From assembly GCF_001956045.1 (NCBI RefSeq), contig NZ_MRTH01000001.1, positions 534,686 through 598,685 of the forward strand: a DNA stretch of 64,000 nucleotides. Direction: 5' to 3'. Shown one piece after another: positions 1-8,957 of the stretch. The DNA is from Paenibacillus sp. FSL H7-0331. GTDB lineage: Bacteria > Bacillota > Bacilli > Paenibacillales > NBRC-103111. The translations under genes were made by a program, and so were the position numbers. Within the stretch, counting starts at the first letter, position 1, and each line of letters starts with the position of its first letter. A model generated the notes under the pieces. That model worked only from the letters and a program-made list of their open reading frames with translations, had not been told where the DNA came from and searched no databases.

Positions 1-163
1 TCTCGCTCACATAGGTGGCCTTCTTCTGCTTGCCCTCCAATTTCTCACCCGCTTTTAATCCGATAATAACCGTGTCATGTCCAGCTTTGCGCACAGCCTC
101 ATATGGCTCCTGCATCTCACTATCCTCAAATTGGGGTCCCAACAAAAATGCTACTCTTGCCAT
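1..163 (-). CDS. DJ-1/PfpI family protein, N-terminal part (cut by window edge)
   Basis: The first 54 codons are present; the rest lies left of the window. The start is ATG at 163, preceded on the minus strand by an AAAGGAGA ribosome binding site. The N-terminus reads MARVAFLLGPQFEDSEMQEP, the first beta strand and Glu-containing turn of the DJ-1/PfpI class I glutamine amidotransferase fold, as in general stress protein 18 (YfkM-like) proteins. Members are small cytoplasmic proteins, often stress-induced, with a Cys nucleophile that would fall in the missing part. The assignment is to the superfamily; a precise activity cannot be given. Confidence 0.75.
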   Translation of the reverse strand, partial: MARVAFLLGPQFEDSEMQEPYEAVRKAGHDTVIIGLKAGEKLEGKQKKATYVSE

Positions 164-244
164 AATCAACGTCTCCTTTCAGTGATGGGATTGTTGTTAA
201 AGCCTATGTCATTTTACCCCATTCCTCCAGCTATTAATCAACGG

Positions 245-275
245 TTGATTCGCCTTAGGGGTGTTATGGTATACT
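245..275 (+). promoter_or_regulatory. Possible sigma-A promoter for the GRDP-like gene
   Basis: TTGATT at 245-250 and TATACT at 270-275 resemble -35 and -10 boxes, but the 19-base spacer is longer than usual. They lie 64 bases upstream of the ATG at 340. The divergent PfpI-like gene starts at 163, so this interval must also hold its promoter. Confidence 0.35.
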
Positions 276-339
276 GTAGGCAGTTCCTGGTAAATCGTTT
301 TGAAGATCATTACTTCGACAATTTAAAGGAGGTCAACTT

Positions 340-1458
340 ATGACTATTGCATCTATTGTTATTATTGTGCTTCTCGTTATTGTCGTCGTCGTCATTAGCA
401 ATGCCACTATACGCAAATCCAATCAAGACAATTTCTCCAGTCGTAATCGTCACAAACGTCATAAGCCCACGGCGCCAAGAAGAAAGGTTCAGCCACCGCA
501 AGCCTTGTATGCGGATACTCCGATACCTTCCCTGCTTGGTATCCAGCCAACACTGCCCATTAAGCAAGCCGTGCTTCGTCTGGAACAAGCATTAGCCGGA
601 GAATTTACAGCCAAGCTCAAAACCCGCATGCTGAACAAGCAGCCGCAAATGTCGCCAGCAGAATTTGAATGGAAATTTCTTGAGCTGAAACGTTATTTTT
701 TGATGACTGCGGTGTTGAAGGATGTTCCGATGTTCAGCGATGCTGTTGACGAGATCTGGCATGAAATGCTGATGTTTACACGTGAGTACGGCCAGCTGGG
801 AGAAGCTTTTCTCGGTTCCCCCATCCATCACGCCCCACATACAGATGGAGTACCGGACCCTGATGGCCGGGCTTGGTTCGATTGGGTATACGCCCACATG
901 TTCATCGATACGGCTTATTCCAACCGGATCTGGGGGCCCTTTTTCCGGTTTCCGTTAAATTCCGAAAGGCTTGAGGAGCTTAAGCAGGCTGATGAGACGG
1001 CAATACGGGCCCGCAGATTCAATCAACGCGCCGCGGAACGTTATTCCGAGATCAATGAAACGATCAACGAGCTCATACGTCAGGCCAAAGAACAAGTAAC
1101 CAAGGCCATTCCCGGCACCACCTACTACACAGAGCGTCCCGATTCCCAATCTGCGGGCTATATGCCTTATTTGGCTGGAGCCTTATTATTCTACTCCGCC
1201 ACCCAGTTCGGCAGCTTCGATTCCTTCATGGGACAGCATTACACCGAGGAGGACGCCTTGAAGCGCGAACAAGACGCTGCAGCCTCAGGCGGCGGATCAT
1301 CTTGCGGCAGTGATTCAAGTTCATTATTCCACGGCAATGGAAATGAAAGCAATTGCAGCAATGATAGCGGGGGCGATAGCGGCGGTTCCTCTTCCAACTG
1401 CTCATCGTCAAGCTGCTCCTCTTCCTCAAGTTGTGGAGGTGGGGGAGGCGGCGATTAA
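340..1458 (+). CDS. Membrane-anchored GRDP-like protein with Ser/Cys/Gly-rich tail
   Basis: A 372-residue protein starting at ATG 340 after an AAAGGAGGT site. Residues 4-22 form one hydrophobic N-terminal helix. The middle (about 60-260) carries a pattern ending in DEIWHEMLMFTREYGQ and a later HHAPH, which recalls the GRDP-like/DUF1399 region of glycine-rich domain proteins and the related segment of bacterial TIGR04222-type membrane proteins. The last 55 residues are almost only Ser, Gly, Asn and Asp with five Cys, a tail typical of those families. Function is unknown; an anchored, possibly metal-binding or cell-surface role is inference. It is followed after 53 bases by a DeoR-type gene on the same strand, possibly cotranscribed. 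Family assignment is moderate; the gene itself is secure. Confidence 0.75.
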   Translation: MTIASIVIIVLLVIVVVVISNATIRKSNQDNFSSRNRHKRHKPTAPRRKVQPPQALYADTPIPSLLGIQPTLPIKQAVLRLEQALAGEFTAKLKTRMLNKQPQMSPAEFEWKFLELKRYFLMTAVLKDVPMFSDAVDEIWHEMLMFTREYGQLGEAFLGSPIHHAPHTDGVPDPDGRAWFDWVYAHMFIDTAYSNRIWGPFFRFPLNSERLEELKQADETAIRARRFNQRAAERYSEINETINELIRQAKEQVTKAIPGTTYYTERPDSQSAGYMPYLAGALLFYSATQFGSFDSFMGQHYTEEDALKREQDAAASGGGSSCGSDSSSLFHGNGNESNCSNDSGGDSGGSSSNCSSSSCSSSSSCGGGGGGD

Positions 1459-1511
1459 CACATCAGTTGAGAATTACCATTACTCATTCCACCAAAGCCA
1501 GGAGGATCACA

Positions 1512-2300
1512 TTGTCACTCATCGGTGAAGAACGCAAACGCACCATTATTGAGCTTCTGGACAATAACGGCGAGGTCACCACAGCTGAGCTCGTCAGCTT
1601 ATTACAGGTATCCAAGGAAACGATACGCAGATATCTGGACGATCTTGAAGCTCAAGGGAAGCTAAGAAAGATTTACGGTGGAGCTGTTAAACGGAGCTAT
1701 GCTCAGGAGGAGCCCCCTTACCTGGATCGAGTCACCCTGTATCAGAAGCAAAAAACACAAATAGGCCGCCTATCGGCTGGCCTTGTGAAGGACGGAGATG
1801 TCCTTTTTTTGGATGAAGGCACGACTTCAATTTCCATCGTTCCTTATTTGAACCAACATGATCTTACGATCATAACACATTCATTTCCCATATCGACCCT
1901 ATTGATCGAAAGAAGCAATCGTCATACATTTAAAGGACGCGTGCTGTTTCTTGGTGGCGAAATCAGTGTCAAGCAGGCACGCTGTTCCGGGTCCATCACG
2001 GAAACCATGCTGAGCCACTACTACGTGGATAAAGCATTCATTTCTGTTGATGGTCTTCATCCTGAAGCAGGCATTACAAGTATGGACGAAGGCAAAGCCC
2101 TCATTTCCCGAAAAGCTATCGAGCAGACGAATGACGTAATCGTTATCACCGATTCCTCCAAGCTGGGTCAACGCTTTCCTTATAAAATTAGCGATTCAGA
2201 GCATATATCACGAATTGTGTGTGATCTGGAGCCTCCCGAAGAATGGGAAACGGTATTGAAGCAGCATACTATCGAATGGCTGACGGCAGCTGAGCTTTAA
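1512..2300 (+). CDS. DeoR-family transcriptional regulator
   Basis: The longest frame runs back to 1431 inside the preceding gene, but TTG at 1512 has a GGAGG site six bases upstream and gives the normal DeoR N-terminus (SLIGEERKRTIIELLDNNG), 262 residues. Residues 1-57 form the DeoR winged helix (VSKETIRRYLDDLE is the recognition helix); about 70-235 is the DeoR C-terminal sensor domain, with the FLDEGTTS and ITDSSKLG motifs that bind phosphorylated sugars in this family. It is convergent with, and 10 bases from, the phosphatase gene at 2311. It may repress that phosphatase/transporter pair or the preceding gene. The effector is unknown. Confidence 0.85.
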   Translation: MSLIGEERKRTIIELLDNNGEVTTAELVSLLQVSKETIRRYLDDLEAQGKLRKIYGGAVKRSYAQEEPPYLDRVTLYQKQKTQIGRLSAGLVKDGDVLFLDEGTTSISIVPYLNQHDLTIITHSFPISTLLIERSNRHTFKGRVLFLGGEISVKQARCSGSITETMLSHYYVDKAFISVDGLHPEAGITSMDEGKALISRKAIEQTNDVIVITDSSKLGQRFPYKISDSEHISRIVCDLEPPEEWETVLKQHTIEWLTAAEL

Positions 2301-2310
2301 ACAAAGCCGT

Positions 2311-3159
2311 TTAATCGGCTGCCGATGGTGCTGTATGCTTTTCATTGGCAAATAATCCAATCGGCAGCTTGGCATCCCAAGCAGCAGGTGCTTGAAGCCT
2401 GAGAGCATGTGCAACGACAGCAGCCGTATCCGTAATTGTAATTCCTGAAAGCGCTGCCTCTGTCTGGATGCCGGGACCGATACATCCCCAAAAAATCGTT
2501 GTGTCGAGTGGATGATCACTGCCATGGTCCTGTGGTTGAATCCCTCCGCCTCCGTGATCGGTTACGATGATGATCAGGCTGTCATCCCAGATTCCCGCTG
2601 CCTCAATCGCATCGAGAATGATCCCCGTGTGGGCATCCGTCATCTCAATTCCGTAAATCTGTTCCGGCGTATTGAAGCCATGTCGGTGCCCCATTGCGTC
2701 TGGCCAATCCAAATCAATATACATCAACAGCAAATCCGGATTGTCGCGAATATAGCTCGCAGCCGCAAGAGCCAGCTCACCATCCACAGCAATATTTACT
2801 TTATGTACCTCAAGTGAACGTTCAATAATGCCGTCATTAATCGGCTGCCAGGCGCTGAAGGAGGCCAGCTTTTTATGTGGATAGGCTTCCCTTGCCAATC
2901 TAAAGATCGATGGGAACTCGGAATCCTCGGGAAAGCTTGCCGAAGCTGCCAAGTCATTGGTAAGTCCATGCTTCTCCGGGACAACTCCATGCAACAGAGC
3001 CCCCCAGCATTGGGCACTGATCGAGGGTACTACCGTCTGAGCATCCAGGGTAAAAGCGCCTGTCTGAATGAATCGATCCAAATGGGGAGTATGTGCCCCT
3101 TGCACAAACGTTCCTGCCCCGTCCCATCCAATAATAATGACACGATTAATGTTCTTCAA
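2311..3159 (-). CDS. Alkaline phosphatase superfamily (nucleotide pyrophosphatase/phosphodiesterase-like) protein
   Basis: A 282-residue enzyme of the alkaline phosphatase fold. Visible metal-site elements are D13 in GWDGAG, a nucleophile region VVPSISAQCW (Ser48 in the place usually held by Thr or Ser), DLDWPDAMGHRHG, VTDHGGGG and DHGSDHP, which together match the two-metal site of type I phosphodiesterases. There is no signal peptide, so it should act in the cytoplasm on a phosphoester or phosphonate. It sits 25 bases downstream of a DMT exporter/importer on the same strand, so the two probably act on the same compound or its product. The substrate cannot be read from sequence. Confidence 0.85.
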   Translation of the reverse strand: MKNINRVIIIGWDGAGTFVQGAHTPHLDRFIQTGAFTLDAQTVVPSISAQCWGALLHGVVPEKHGLTNDLAASASFPEDSEFPSIFRLAREAYPHKKLASFSAWQPINDGIIERSLEVHKVNIAVDGELALAAASYIRDNPDLLLMYIDLDWPDAMGHRHGFNTPEQIYGIEMTDAHTGIILDAIEAAGIWDDSLIIIVTDHGGGGIQPQDHGSDHPLDTTIFWGCIGPGIQTEAALSGITITDTAAVVAHALRLQAPAAWDAKLPIGLFANEKHTAPSAAD

Positions 3160-3184
3160 TACCCATCACGCTCCTGGAATATGA

Positions 3185-4045
3185 TTATGGGCTTCCCCAA
3201 ATACCAACCGAAATGACCCCTGCCGTTATCACACCCGATAAAATGATACGGCGCAGTCCATCCGATTCTTTTAATAAAATGATGCCAAATAAGGCACCGA
3301 AAACGGTTCCAATCTCGCGCATAGGCGCTAAATACGATAAAGGCGCAAGCTGCATAGCAAATAAAAACAGCAGGTACGAGCCTGGTGAGCATACCGTTCC
3401 CAGTAGAATCGTCTTGAAGTTCAGCTTCCATTCCTGTTTGATCAAACCGGAACGAAGCGCAATCGGACTTAGCACAAGCAGGTACGCGATATTCGCAAGC
3501 TCGATTAAAGCTACTGGCGAGAGCGTCTGTAGTACTATTTTGTCAGTCATGACATAACCGGTGATGCATAACCCTACCGCAAACACAGGTAACATATTGC
3601 GAATGGCAGGCGCTTCCTTTTCTTGTTTTCGGGTAAATCCACCGAGTGCGAACAGACCGAGAACGATACCGCACACGCCTGCCCATCCCACAGGTGTCAT
3701 CGTTTCACCCATGTACAGCACACTTAAAATCGGCACAAGCAGCGCACCCGTTCCACGCATAATGGGATACGTTTGTGACATATCTCCAAGCCGATATACA
3801 ATCGGAAGCAAAAAGCAGTATGCCATTTGAAATGCCATGGACAGCAGAATAAGCGCCAACACGGCCGGGGTAAGCTGCGCCTGCCACAATTCACTAACAA
3901 ATTGGGGCAGCAACAACACAAACGATGTAATGTGAATTGACCATAGGAATACAATTTTATTAGTGCTGGTTTTGGTAAATAAGTTCCAGACTGCGTGCAT
4001 CAGCCCAGAGCCAATCACGAGTATAAAAGCGATAACGATGACCAC
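3185..4045 (-). CDS. DMT-superfamily (EamA) transporter
   Basis: A 286-residue membrane protein with about ten hydrophobic helices in two related halves, the EamA architecture. The PIMRGTGALLVPILSVLYMGE and APMREIGTVFGALFGIILLKE segments are the matching half-repeat signatures. Members move small metabolites, often as exporters. It is the first gene of a two-gene unit with the phosphatase at 2311-3159. The 260 bases upstream hold its promoter and the end of the MarR unit. The substrate is unknown. Confidence 0.85.
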   Translation of the reverse strand: MVIVIAFILVIGSGLMHAVWNLFTKTSTNKIVFLWSIHITSFVLLLPQFVSELWQAQLTPAVLALILLSMAFQMAYCFLLPIVYRLGDMSQTYPIMRGTGALLVPILSVLYMGETMTPVGWAGVCGIVLGLFALGGFTRKQEKEAPAIRNMLPVFAVGLCITGYVMTDKIVLQTLSPVALIELANIAYLLVLSPIALRSGLIKQEWKLNFKTILLGTVCSPGSYLLFLFAMQLAPLSYLAPMREIGTVFGALFGIILLKESDGLRRIILSGVITAGVISVGIWGSP

Positions 4046-4190
4046 TTCTCCTCCTTTCTCAAAGATGAATGCTTATGGCTTCATCATACTCCGCCGCTTT
4101 AAAACTGTCAATTAAAAACAATTAAAAGCAACTAATAAAAACTAAAAGCAAGTACCTGTTTTAACACTATCCCGAGACATGAACATGGCA

Positions 4191-4224
4191 AAGCCCGCCG
4201 GTCATTCACTAGGCCAGCGGGCTT
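4191..4224 (-). terminator. Probable terminator of the antiporter-MarR unit
   Basis: An 8-base G+C-rich stem (AAGCCCGC / GCGGGCTT) with an 18-base loop region lies 84 bases downstream of the MarR stop. Only a short T stretch follows on the minus strand, so efficiency is uncertain. Confidence 0.5.
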
Positions 4225-4307
4225 GATATCCGATCATTGACATATCCACTTACACAATCCAATCATGGTGCTGCTGAATAGAGATTTCCATACGAGCGGC
4301 AGCCTTC

Positions 4308-4781
4308 CTATTCATCCTCATGTGCCCACTCATTGGAGCTGACCTCGTAAAAATGATTATAAACTTCGTTAAGCAGCAGGATGAGCGTTCTGCTTTGCTC
4401 CTCTCCCAACTTCTCGATGAGACCGGAGAAAAGGAACTGGTATCTTTCTGTAGCTTTCTGAACGACAACTTCTCCTTTGCTTGTCAACCGAAGTAAAGTA
4501 ATCCGTTTATCGGTAGAATCATTAAAACGCTCTACCAGACCAGCAGCAATTACATTTTTGATCATTTGTGTGACAGTTGGCGAGGTCACCGATAACCGTT
4601 TGCTGATGTCAGAAATATTGACTCCATGATCGCTTTCATTCGTAAGTTGATTTAAACATAGCAGTACCCGGATTTCGCTCGACTTAATACCGTAGACGGT
4701 TTGCTTTCGCCATGCGGCTTTACCAAACCGTTCGAAGGTTTCTGACATTTCCTTCATAATAGAAGACATTGCCTCATCCAC
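4308..4781 (-). CDS. MarR-family transcriptional regulator
   Basis: The longest frame starts at GTG 4793, but the GGAGGTGA ribosome site overlaps that codon; GTG at 4781 has correct spacing and gives 157 residues. The winged helix is clear: ISDISKRLSVTSPTVTQMIKNVIAAGLVERF as helix-turn-helix, then DKRITLLRLTSKGE as the wing, flanked by dimerisation helices. It lies 39 bases downstream of the antiporter gene on the same strand and should be cotranscribed with it. A perfect palindrome over the likely antiporter promoter (6913-6935) is the natural operator, which would make the unit self-regulated. The ligand is unknown. Confidence 0.88.
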   Translation of the reverse strand: MDEAMSSIMKEMSETFERFGKAAWRKQTVYGIKSSEIRVLLCLNQLTNESDHGVNISDISKRLSVTSPTVTQMIKNVIAAGLVERFNDSTDKRITLLRLTSKGEVVVQKATERYQFLFSGLIEKLGEEQSRTLILLLNEVYNHFYEVSSNEWAHEDE

Positions 4782-4820
4782 GGCAACTATCACCTCCGTT
4801 TGATATTTTCATTTAAAGTA

Positions 4821-6848
4821 CTACTCTTGCTCAAGTATCGATGCCTCGCGATCACGGATGATCCGTCTGAGCTCGTTGGCAATGTCACGAGTAATCATAC
4901 CACGCTCGTACAAAGCTTGTACCTCATCTCGTTCCGCTTGGATCGCTACCCAATGCAAATCTCTTTTGACTTCATCATCGCCTTCTTTATTTCCTTGCAG
5001 TGAAAGATATGACTCTGACAGTTTATCGTTAATGAAATGGTAATGGTTAATAACCTCCATAACCTCTTTCTCTTTGGATCCGGAATGGAGCCTTCCCATA
5101 GTTTCGATAACGACACTGCTGGTTCGAAGCTTAATTTGTCTCATAGCCTCCCGATCCGATCTGGATTGAGCGTCTGAAAGCCTCGATATATCCTTGAAAA
5201 AGACTCCCTTAAACCTTTTAGCTAAAGACTTCAGGATAATAAGCAAGAGATGTGTCCGACTTGATAAAATCATCTCAAGCTGTTCCAAGCTGTCAAGAAA
5301 TAAAACAGCATGTTCCTTGCTTATTTCCTTGTTTGCCAACAAACGGCGCGTTTCTTCACGCTCTATTTCAACCGCTTCGATTCGAAATTTGGGTTCATTT
5401 TTACTCATGCGCAGGCTGCCATATCTGTTTTCATTCGGCTGAATGTGCTTCATCCAACGATTATAATCGGCAAGGACAGCCGCGGATTCAACCTCGTTGT
5501 CTTCATTCGTAGCGTGATGAACCGCCTCAATCGCAGCGCTCATCATCTTGATCTGACCCAGTCGCTCTTTTTCCAGCCGCTCCTCTTCATTCTTCTTTCC
5601 ATCGTTGCTGGCTAACAAGGGAAGTAAAATGCTCGCAGTAAGCAGAGATAGCAGGATGACAACCGTTGCTAGGAAAATAACCAGGGTTCGTTCTGGAAAT
5701 GGGTCGCCATTATCGATAATCAGCGGAATGGAGAAGGCGCCCGCAAGCGTCACAGCACCGCGAACACCCGATAAAGAAGTCATCGCAAGAATTTTAAACG
5801 ATATTTTCTCATTGCTTTTACTACGACCAAATACAGTGCCCACCCGCGAAAAAGCGAAGGTCCATAAAAATCGGAGTACGATAAGCATAATGAAAATGGC
5901 CAGCGCATAACCCAGGACTTCCCCATTATTGAAATCAGGACTCCCCAATACCGTACTGAAAACACTCGGAATTTGTAAACCCAGAATAACAAATACAAGC
6001 CCGTTTAACAGGTAAAGAATCACGGACCAGGTATTATCTGAAACCTCATTCGTTCGTGGTTTTGCCTTTTGCGACTTATCTCGTTCGACAGCGTGCATAA
6101 CACCACCGGCCACTGCGGCTAATATGCCGGATAAGCCTAATTCCTCTGCTGCCAAAAAAAGTGCAAACGGAGTCAGAATATGTATGAGCATATGCATGGT
6201 CTCGTCTTCGAGCCCGGATCTGCGCAATAATATACGTAAACCGGTAATGAGCGATGCCAACACCGCACCAACGACAAGGCCGCCAATAGCAATAATCAAG
6301 AAGCTGGCACCAGCCTTCGGTAAAGAAAATACGCCGGTTACAGCAGCAGCTACCGCGAATTTGAAAGCGACAAGCCCTGAAGCATCGTTCATCAACGCCT
6401 CGCCTTCAAGCAGATGCATCAAGCTTTTGGGCAGGCGGATTCTCCCTGCTAATGCACTGACAGCTACGGCGTCTGTCGGCGACAGTATGGCAGCAAGACC
6501 GAACGCCACAGGCAGCGGAATGGATGGAATCATCCAATGAATGGCATACCCGATCAGAAAAACAGTTGCGAACACAAGGCCGACGGCCAGTATTAAAATA
6601 GGTGCGCGAAGTCGCCACAGCTCACCGCGGGGTGTGTGTTTGCCATCGTTATAGAGCAGAGGTGCGATAAACAAAAGAAAAAAAAGCTCAGGCTCCAGGT
6701 GCATATGAATGTTGAGTGGAATAAAAGTTACAACAACGCCCAGAGCAATTTGAATGAGGGGAACGGGAACGAATGGGATCTCCCGATTTATAACATTAGA
6801 CACCCCAATAAGCGCAAGCAAAACCAAAATCGTAATAAACAATTCCAT
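4821..6848 (-). CDS. CPA1-family Na+/H+ (cation/proton) antiporter
   Basis: ATG 6848 is preferred over the longer frame from 6911 because GAGGAGAA sits eight bases before it and the protein then begins directly with the first membrane helix; length 675 residues. About 11-12 membrane helices fill residues 1-415. SPTDAVAV and EGEALMNDASGL are the CPA1 ion-binding signatures, with the paired Asn-Asp, and SGVRGAVTLAG is the later conserved Arg motif. The remaining 260 residues are a charged, helical cytoplasmic tail as in NhaP/NhaG-type proteins. Expected role: sodium or potassium export in exchange for protons. It heads a two-gene unit with a MarR regulator. Confidence 0.9.
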   Translation of the reverse strand: MELFITILVLLALIGVSNVINREIPFVPVPLIQIALGVVVTFIPLNIHMHLEPELFFLLFIAPLLYNDGKHTPRGELWRLRAPILILAVGLVFATVFLIGYAIHWMIPSIPLPVAFGLAAILSPTDAVAVSALAGRIRLPKSLMHLLEGEALMNDASGLVAFKFAVAAAVTGVFSLPKAGASFLIIAIGGLVVGAVLASLITGLRILLRRSGLEDETMHMLIHILTPFALFLAAEELGLSGILAAVAGGVMHAVERDKSQKAKPRTNEVSDNTWSVILYLLNGLVFVILGLQIPSVFSTVLGSPDFNNGEVLGYALAIFIMLIVLRFLWTFAFSRVGTVFGRSKSNEKISFKILAMTSLSGVRGAVTLAGAFSIPLIIDNGDPFPERTLVIFLATVVILLSLLTASILLPLLASNDGKKNEEERLEKERLGQIKMMSAAIEAVHHATNEDNEVESAAVLADYNRWMKHIQPNENRYGSLRMSKNEPKFRIEAVEIEREETRRLLANKEISKEHAVLFLDSLEQLEMILSSRTHLLLIILKSLAKRFKGVFFKDISRLSDAQSRSDREAMRQIKLRTSSVVIETMGRLHSGSKEKEVMEVINHYHFINDKLSESYLSLQGNKEGDDEVKRDLHWVAIQAERDEVQALYERGMITRDIANELRRIIRDREASILEQE

Positions 6849-6897
6849 ACCTAGCTTCTCCTCTTCAGCAGTTTTACATTGTTCTGGACCTGCATAT

Positions 6898-6935
6898 ATT
6901 AAATCACACATTTAGATAGGTTTGCAACCTATCTA
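6898..6935 (-). promoter_or_regulatory. Antiporter promoter overlapped by a perfect palindromic operator
   Basis: TAGATAGGTT and AACCTATCTA form a perfect 10-base inverted repeat with a 3-base centre (6913-6935). Its centre supplies TTGCAA (6922-6927) as a -35 box, followed on the minus strand, after 18 bases, by TTTAAT (6898-6903) as a -10 box. A repressor bound here would block RNA polymerase. The MarR protein of the same unit is the obvious candidate; that link is inference. Confidence 0.65.
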
Positions 6936-7035
6936 ATTACAGATGGCCTATTTTAAATCCGCTGAAATTAATGTCTCCCTTCGCACACAATTTGATACCT
7001 TTTATTTACAAACCGAATGTACGTTTATACAACAA

Positions 7036-7057
7036 AAAACCCGCTCTATGCGGGTTT
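7036..7057 (-). terminator. Rho-independent terminator of the first sugar ABC operon
   Basis: AAACCCGC / GCGGGTTT forms an 8-base stem with a 6-base loop, followed on the minus strand by six T. It lies about 90 bases after the stop of the permease gene at 7146. Confidence 0.8.
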
Positions 7058-7145
7058 CTATCCATCCAATACGATCTAAGCCTACAGCCCAGAGCCATAA
7101 CACACTATCGCTGTGGCTGCTAGTAGTTTGCCAGTAGTTCTTCCC

Positions 7146-7985
7146 TTACCCTTTCAAGCCCGTAGTAGCGAGTCCCTGCACCAGATATTTTTGGAAAAAT
7201 AAAAATACGAGCATTTGCGGAACAATCGACAGCACGGACATCGCGAATAATGGACCCCATTGTGACATTGAGGACGGATCTGCAAACATCCGCAGGCCGA
7301 GCGACACGGTGAACAGCTTCGTTTGATTCAAGTAGATAAGCGGCCCGAGGAAATCATCCCACGACCAATAGAACGAAAAGATAGCGACCGTCGCCAGGGC
7401 TGGAGCCATCAGCGGAAGCATCATATGCCAAAACACGCCAAAGGTAGAACAGCCGTCGATAACCGCTGACTCATCCAGCTCCTTGGGAATTCCTCTGATG
7501 AATTGAATCAGCAGGAAAATGAAAAACGGGGTTCCGCCTAAAAATGCGGGAACGATCAATGGCAGAAAGGTATTCACCCAATCCAGCTTGTGAAACAAAA
7601 TATATTGAGGAATCAATGTGACCTGCGCCGGCAACATGATCGCCATCAGCAGTAAAGCAAACAATAGCTTCCGCAGCTTAAACTGCAAACGTGCAAAACC
7701 GAACGCTACCAGACTGGACGAAATCAGCGTACCAATCACAATCGCTGTCGTAATGATTAAGGAATTTTGAAAAAACAGCCCAAAATGAAAATTACCGAAC
7801 CCTGCCCAGCCCTTCACATAATTATCCCATCGCAGGCTTGAAGGTATTAAGGAAGACGCATTCTGAAAAATCTCCGCTTCCGGCTTCACCGAGCTCGAAA
7901 TGGCCCACAGGATCGGATACACCATGAACAACCCCAGCAGTATCACACCTGTATGAAATAAAATCGTGCGTATCGAACTGCTCAT
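7146..7985 (-). CDS. Carbohydrate ABC transporter permease, MalG type
   Basis: ATG 7985 is chosen: GGAGG lies eight bases upstream and overlaps the end of the preceding permease; the frame from 8009 would overlap that gene by 23 bases. The product has 279 residues and six membrane helices. The cytoplasmic EAA loop is visible as ELDESAVIDGCSTFGVFWHM followed by the Pro-rich helix end. The C-terminus KYLVQGLATTGLKG is typical of MalG-like CUT1 permeases. It pairs with the MalF-type permease at 7987 and the lipoprotein at 9023. No ATPase gene is nearby, so the importer probably shares an MsmX-type ATPase. Confidence 0.9.
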   Translation of the reverse strand: MSSSIRTILFHTGVILLGLFMVYPILWAISSSVKPEAEIFQNASSLIPSSLRWDNYVKGWAGFGNFHFGLFFQNSLIITTAIVIGTLISSSLVAFGFARLQFKLRKLLFALLLMAIMLPAQVTLIPQYILFHKLDWVNTFLPLIVPAFLGGTPFFIFLLIQFIRGIPKELDESAVIDGCSTFGVFWHMMLPLMAPALATVAIFSFYWSWDDFLGPLIYLNQTKLFTVSLGLRMFADPSSMSQWGPLFAMSVLSIVPQMLVFLFFQKYLVQGLATTGLKG

Positions 7986-7986
7986 C

Positions 7987-8931
7987 CTATTTCCCTCCTT
8001 CGGTTTCATAATGAACCCATGAGGACGAAGATTTGAAAATCAATGCTGTGAACAGACCCACGATAAGCAGCAGCACCCAGGCCATCGCCGATGCATAGCC
8101 CATATGGAAATGTGTAAATGCCGTTTCGTACAAATACACTGCATAAAATAAGGTGGAATCCATAGGGCCGCCACTTGTAATCAAGAAGCTTTGTGTGAAA
8201 GTCATAAAGCCTCCTATCGTCTGCATCACCAGATTGAAAAATATGATAGGCGTCAGCATGGGCAGCGTAACACGGAAAAAGCGCATGACCGCTCCGGCCC
8301 CATCCATTTTGGCGGCCTCGTACAATTCAGTCGGAATTTGCTTGAGCCCAGCCAGGAAAATAAGCATCGGTGAGCCAAACTGCCAAACCACGAGCAGAAT
8401 CAATGTCCATAAGGCAAAGTCAGGACTTGCAATCCAGCTCATGCCTTTAATTCCAATCAAGCCCAGAAGTGAATTGACAGCTCCCTTGGAGCCGAATAAT
8501 TGCTTCCACATCACAGCAACCGCGACACTTCCGCCAAGAATGGACGGAATGTAATATAGGGTACGGTAAACGGTAACCCCTTTTCGATCCACATTGAAAA
8601 TCATCGCAACCAGCAAGGCAAACATCAATTTAAGCGGAACCGAAACGAGCACGAACAGCAGAGTTACCTTAAGTGCAGTGAGAAAACGTTTATCGCTGGT
8701 GAACATCTCGATATAATTATCGAGTCCAATCCATTTGGGGTTGGACAGCATGTCATATTGCGTAAAGGAAAAATACAAAGAGGCCAGCATCGGGCCGATA
8801 ATGAATACGACAAAACCTATAAGCCACGGTGATATAAAAGCATACGCAATGATCGTTTTTTTCCATTCCCGTAATGCGGCAAGCTTATTCACCCCGATAG
8901 ATTGGCGGTCTGTTGCTACTGTCTGGCGCAT
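7987..8931 (-). CDS. Carbohydrate ABC transporter permease, MalF type
   Basis: A 314-residue protein with six membrane helices and the EAA loop ELYEAAKMDGAGAVMRFFRV. The start ATG 8931 follows AGGGGG with good spacing. SPWLIGFVVF in the first helix is characteristic of CUT1 MalF-like subunits. It forms the heterodimeric channel with the permease downstream. Gene order lipoprotein, MalF-like, MalG-like is standard for an oligosaccharide importer. The substrate is not readable from the sequence. Confidence 0.9.
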   Translation of the reverse strand: MRQTVATDRQSIGVNKLAALREWKKTIIAYAFISPWLIGFVVFIIGPMLASLYFSFTQYDMLSNPKWIGLDNYIEMFTSDKRFLTALKVTLLFVLVSVPLKLMFALLVAMIFNVDRKGVTVYRTLYYIPSILGGSVAVAVMWKQLFGSKGAVNSLLGLIGIKGMSWIASPDFALWTLILLVVWQFGSPMLIFLAGLKQIPTELYEAAKMDGAGAVMRFFRVTLPMLTPIIFFNLVMQTIGGFMTFTQSFLITSGGPMDSTLFYAVYLYETAFTHFHMGYASAMAWVLLLIVGLFTALIFKSSSSWVHYETEGGK

Positions 8932-8957
8932 CGTGAATCGCCCCCTATATGAAGATA

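Noticed and set aside
77..343. Plus-strand frame of 88 codons before the GRDP-like gene
   Set aside because: It overlaps the PfpI-like gene on the other strand, has no ribosome site and no recognisable protein pattern.
2284..2324. Nested hairpins between the convergent DeoR and phosphatase genes
   Set aside because: CGGCAGC/GCTGCCG and AGCCG/CGGCT pair, but the stems lie partly in coding sequence and no T run follows on either strand, so a terminator was not called.
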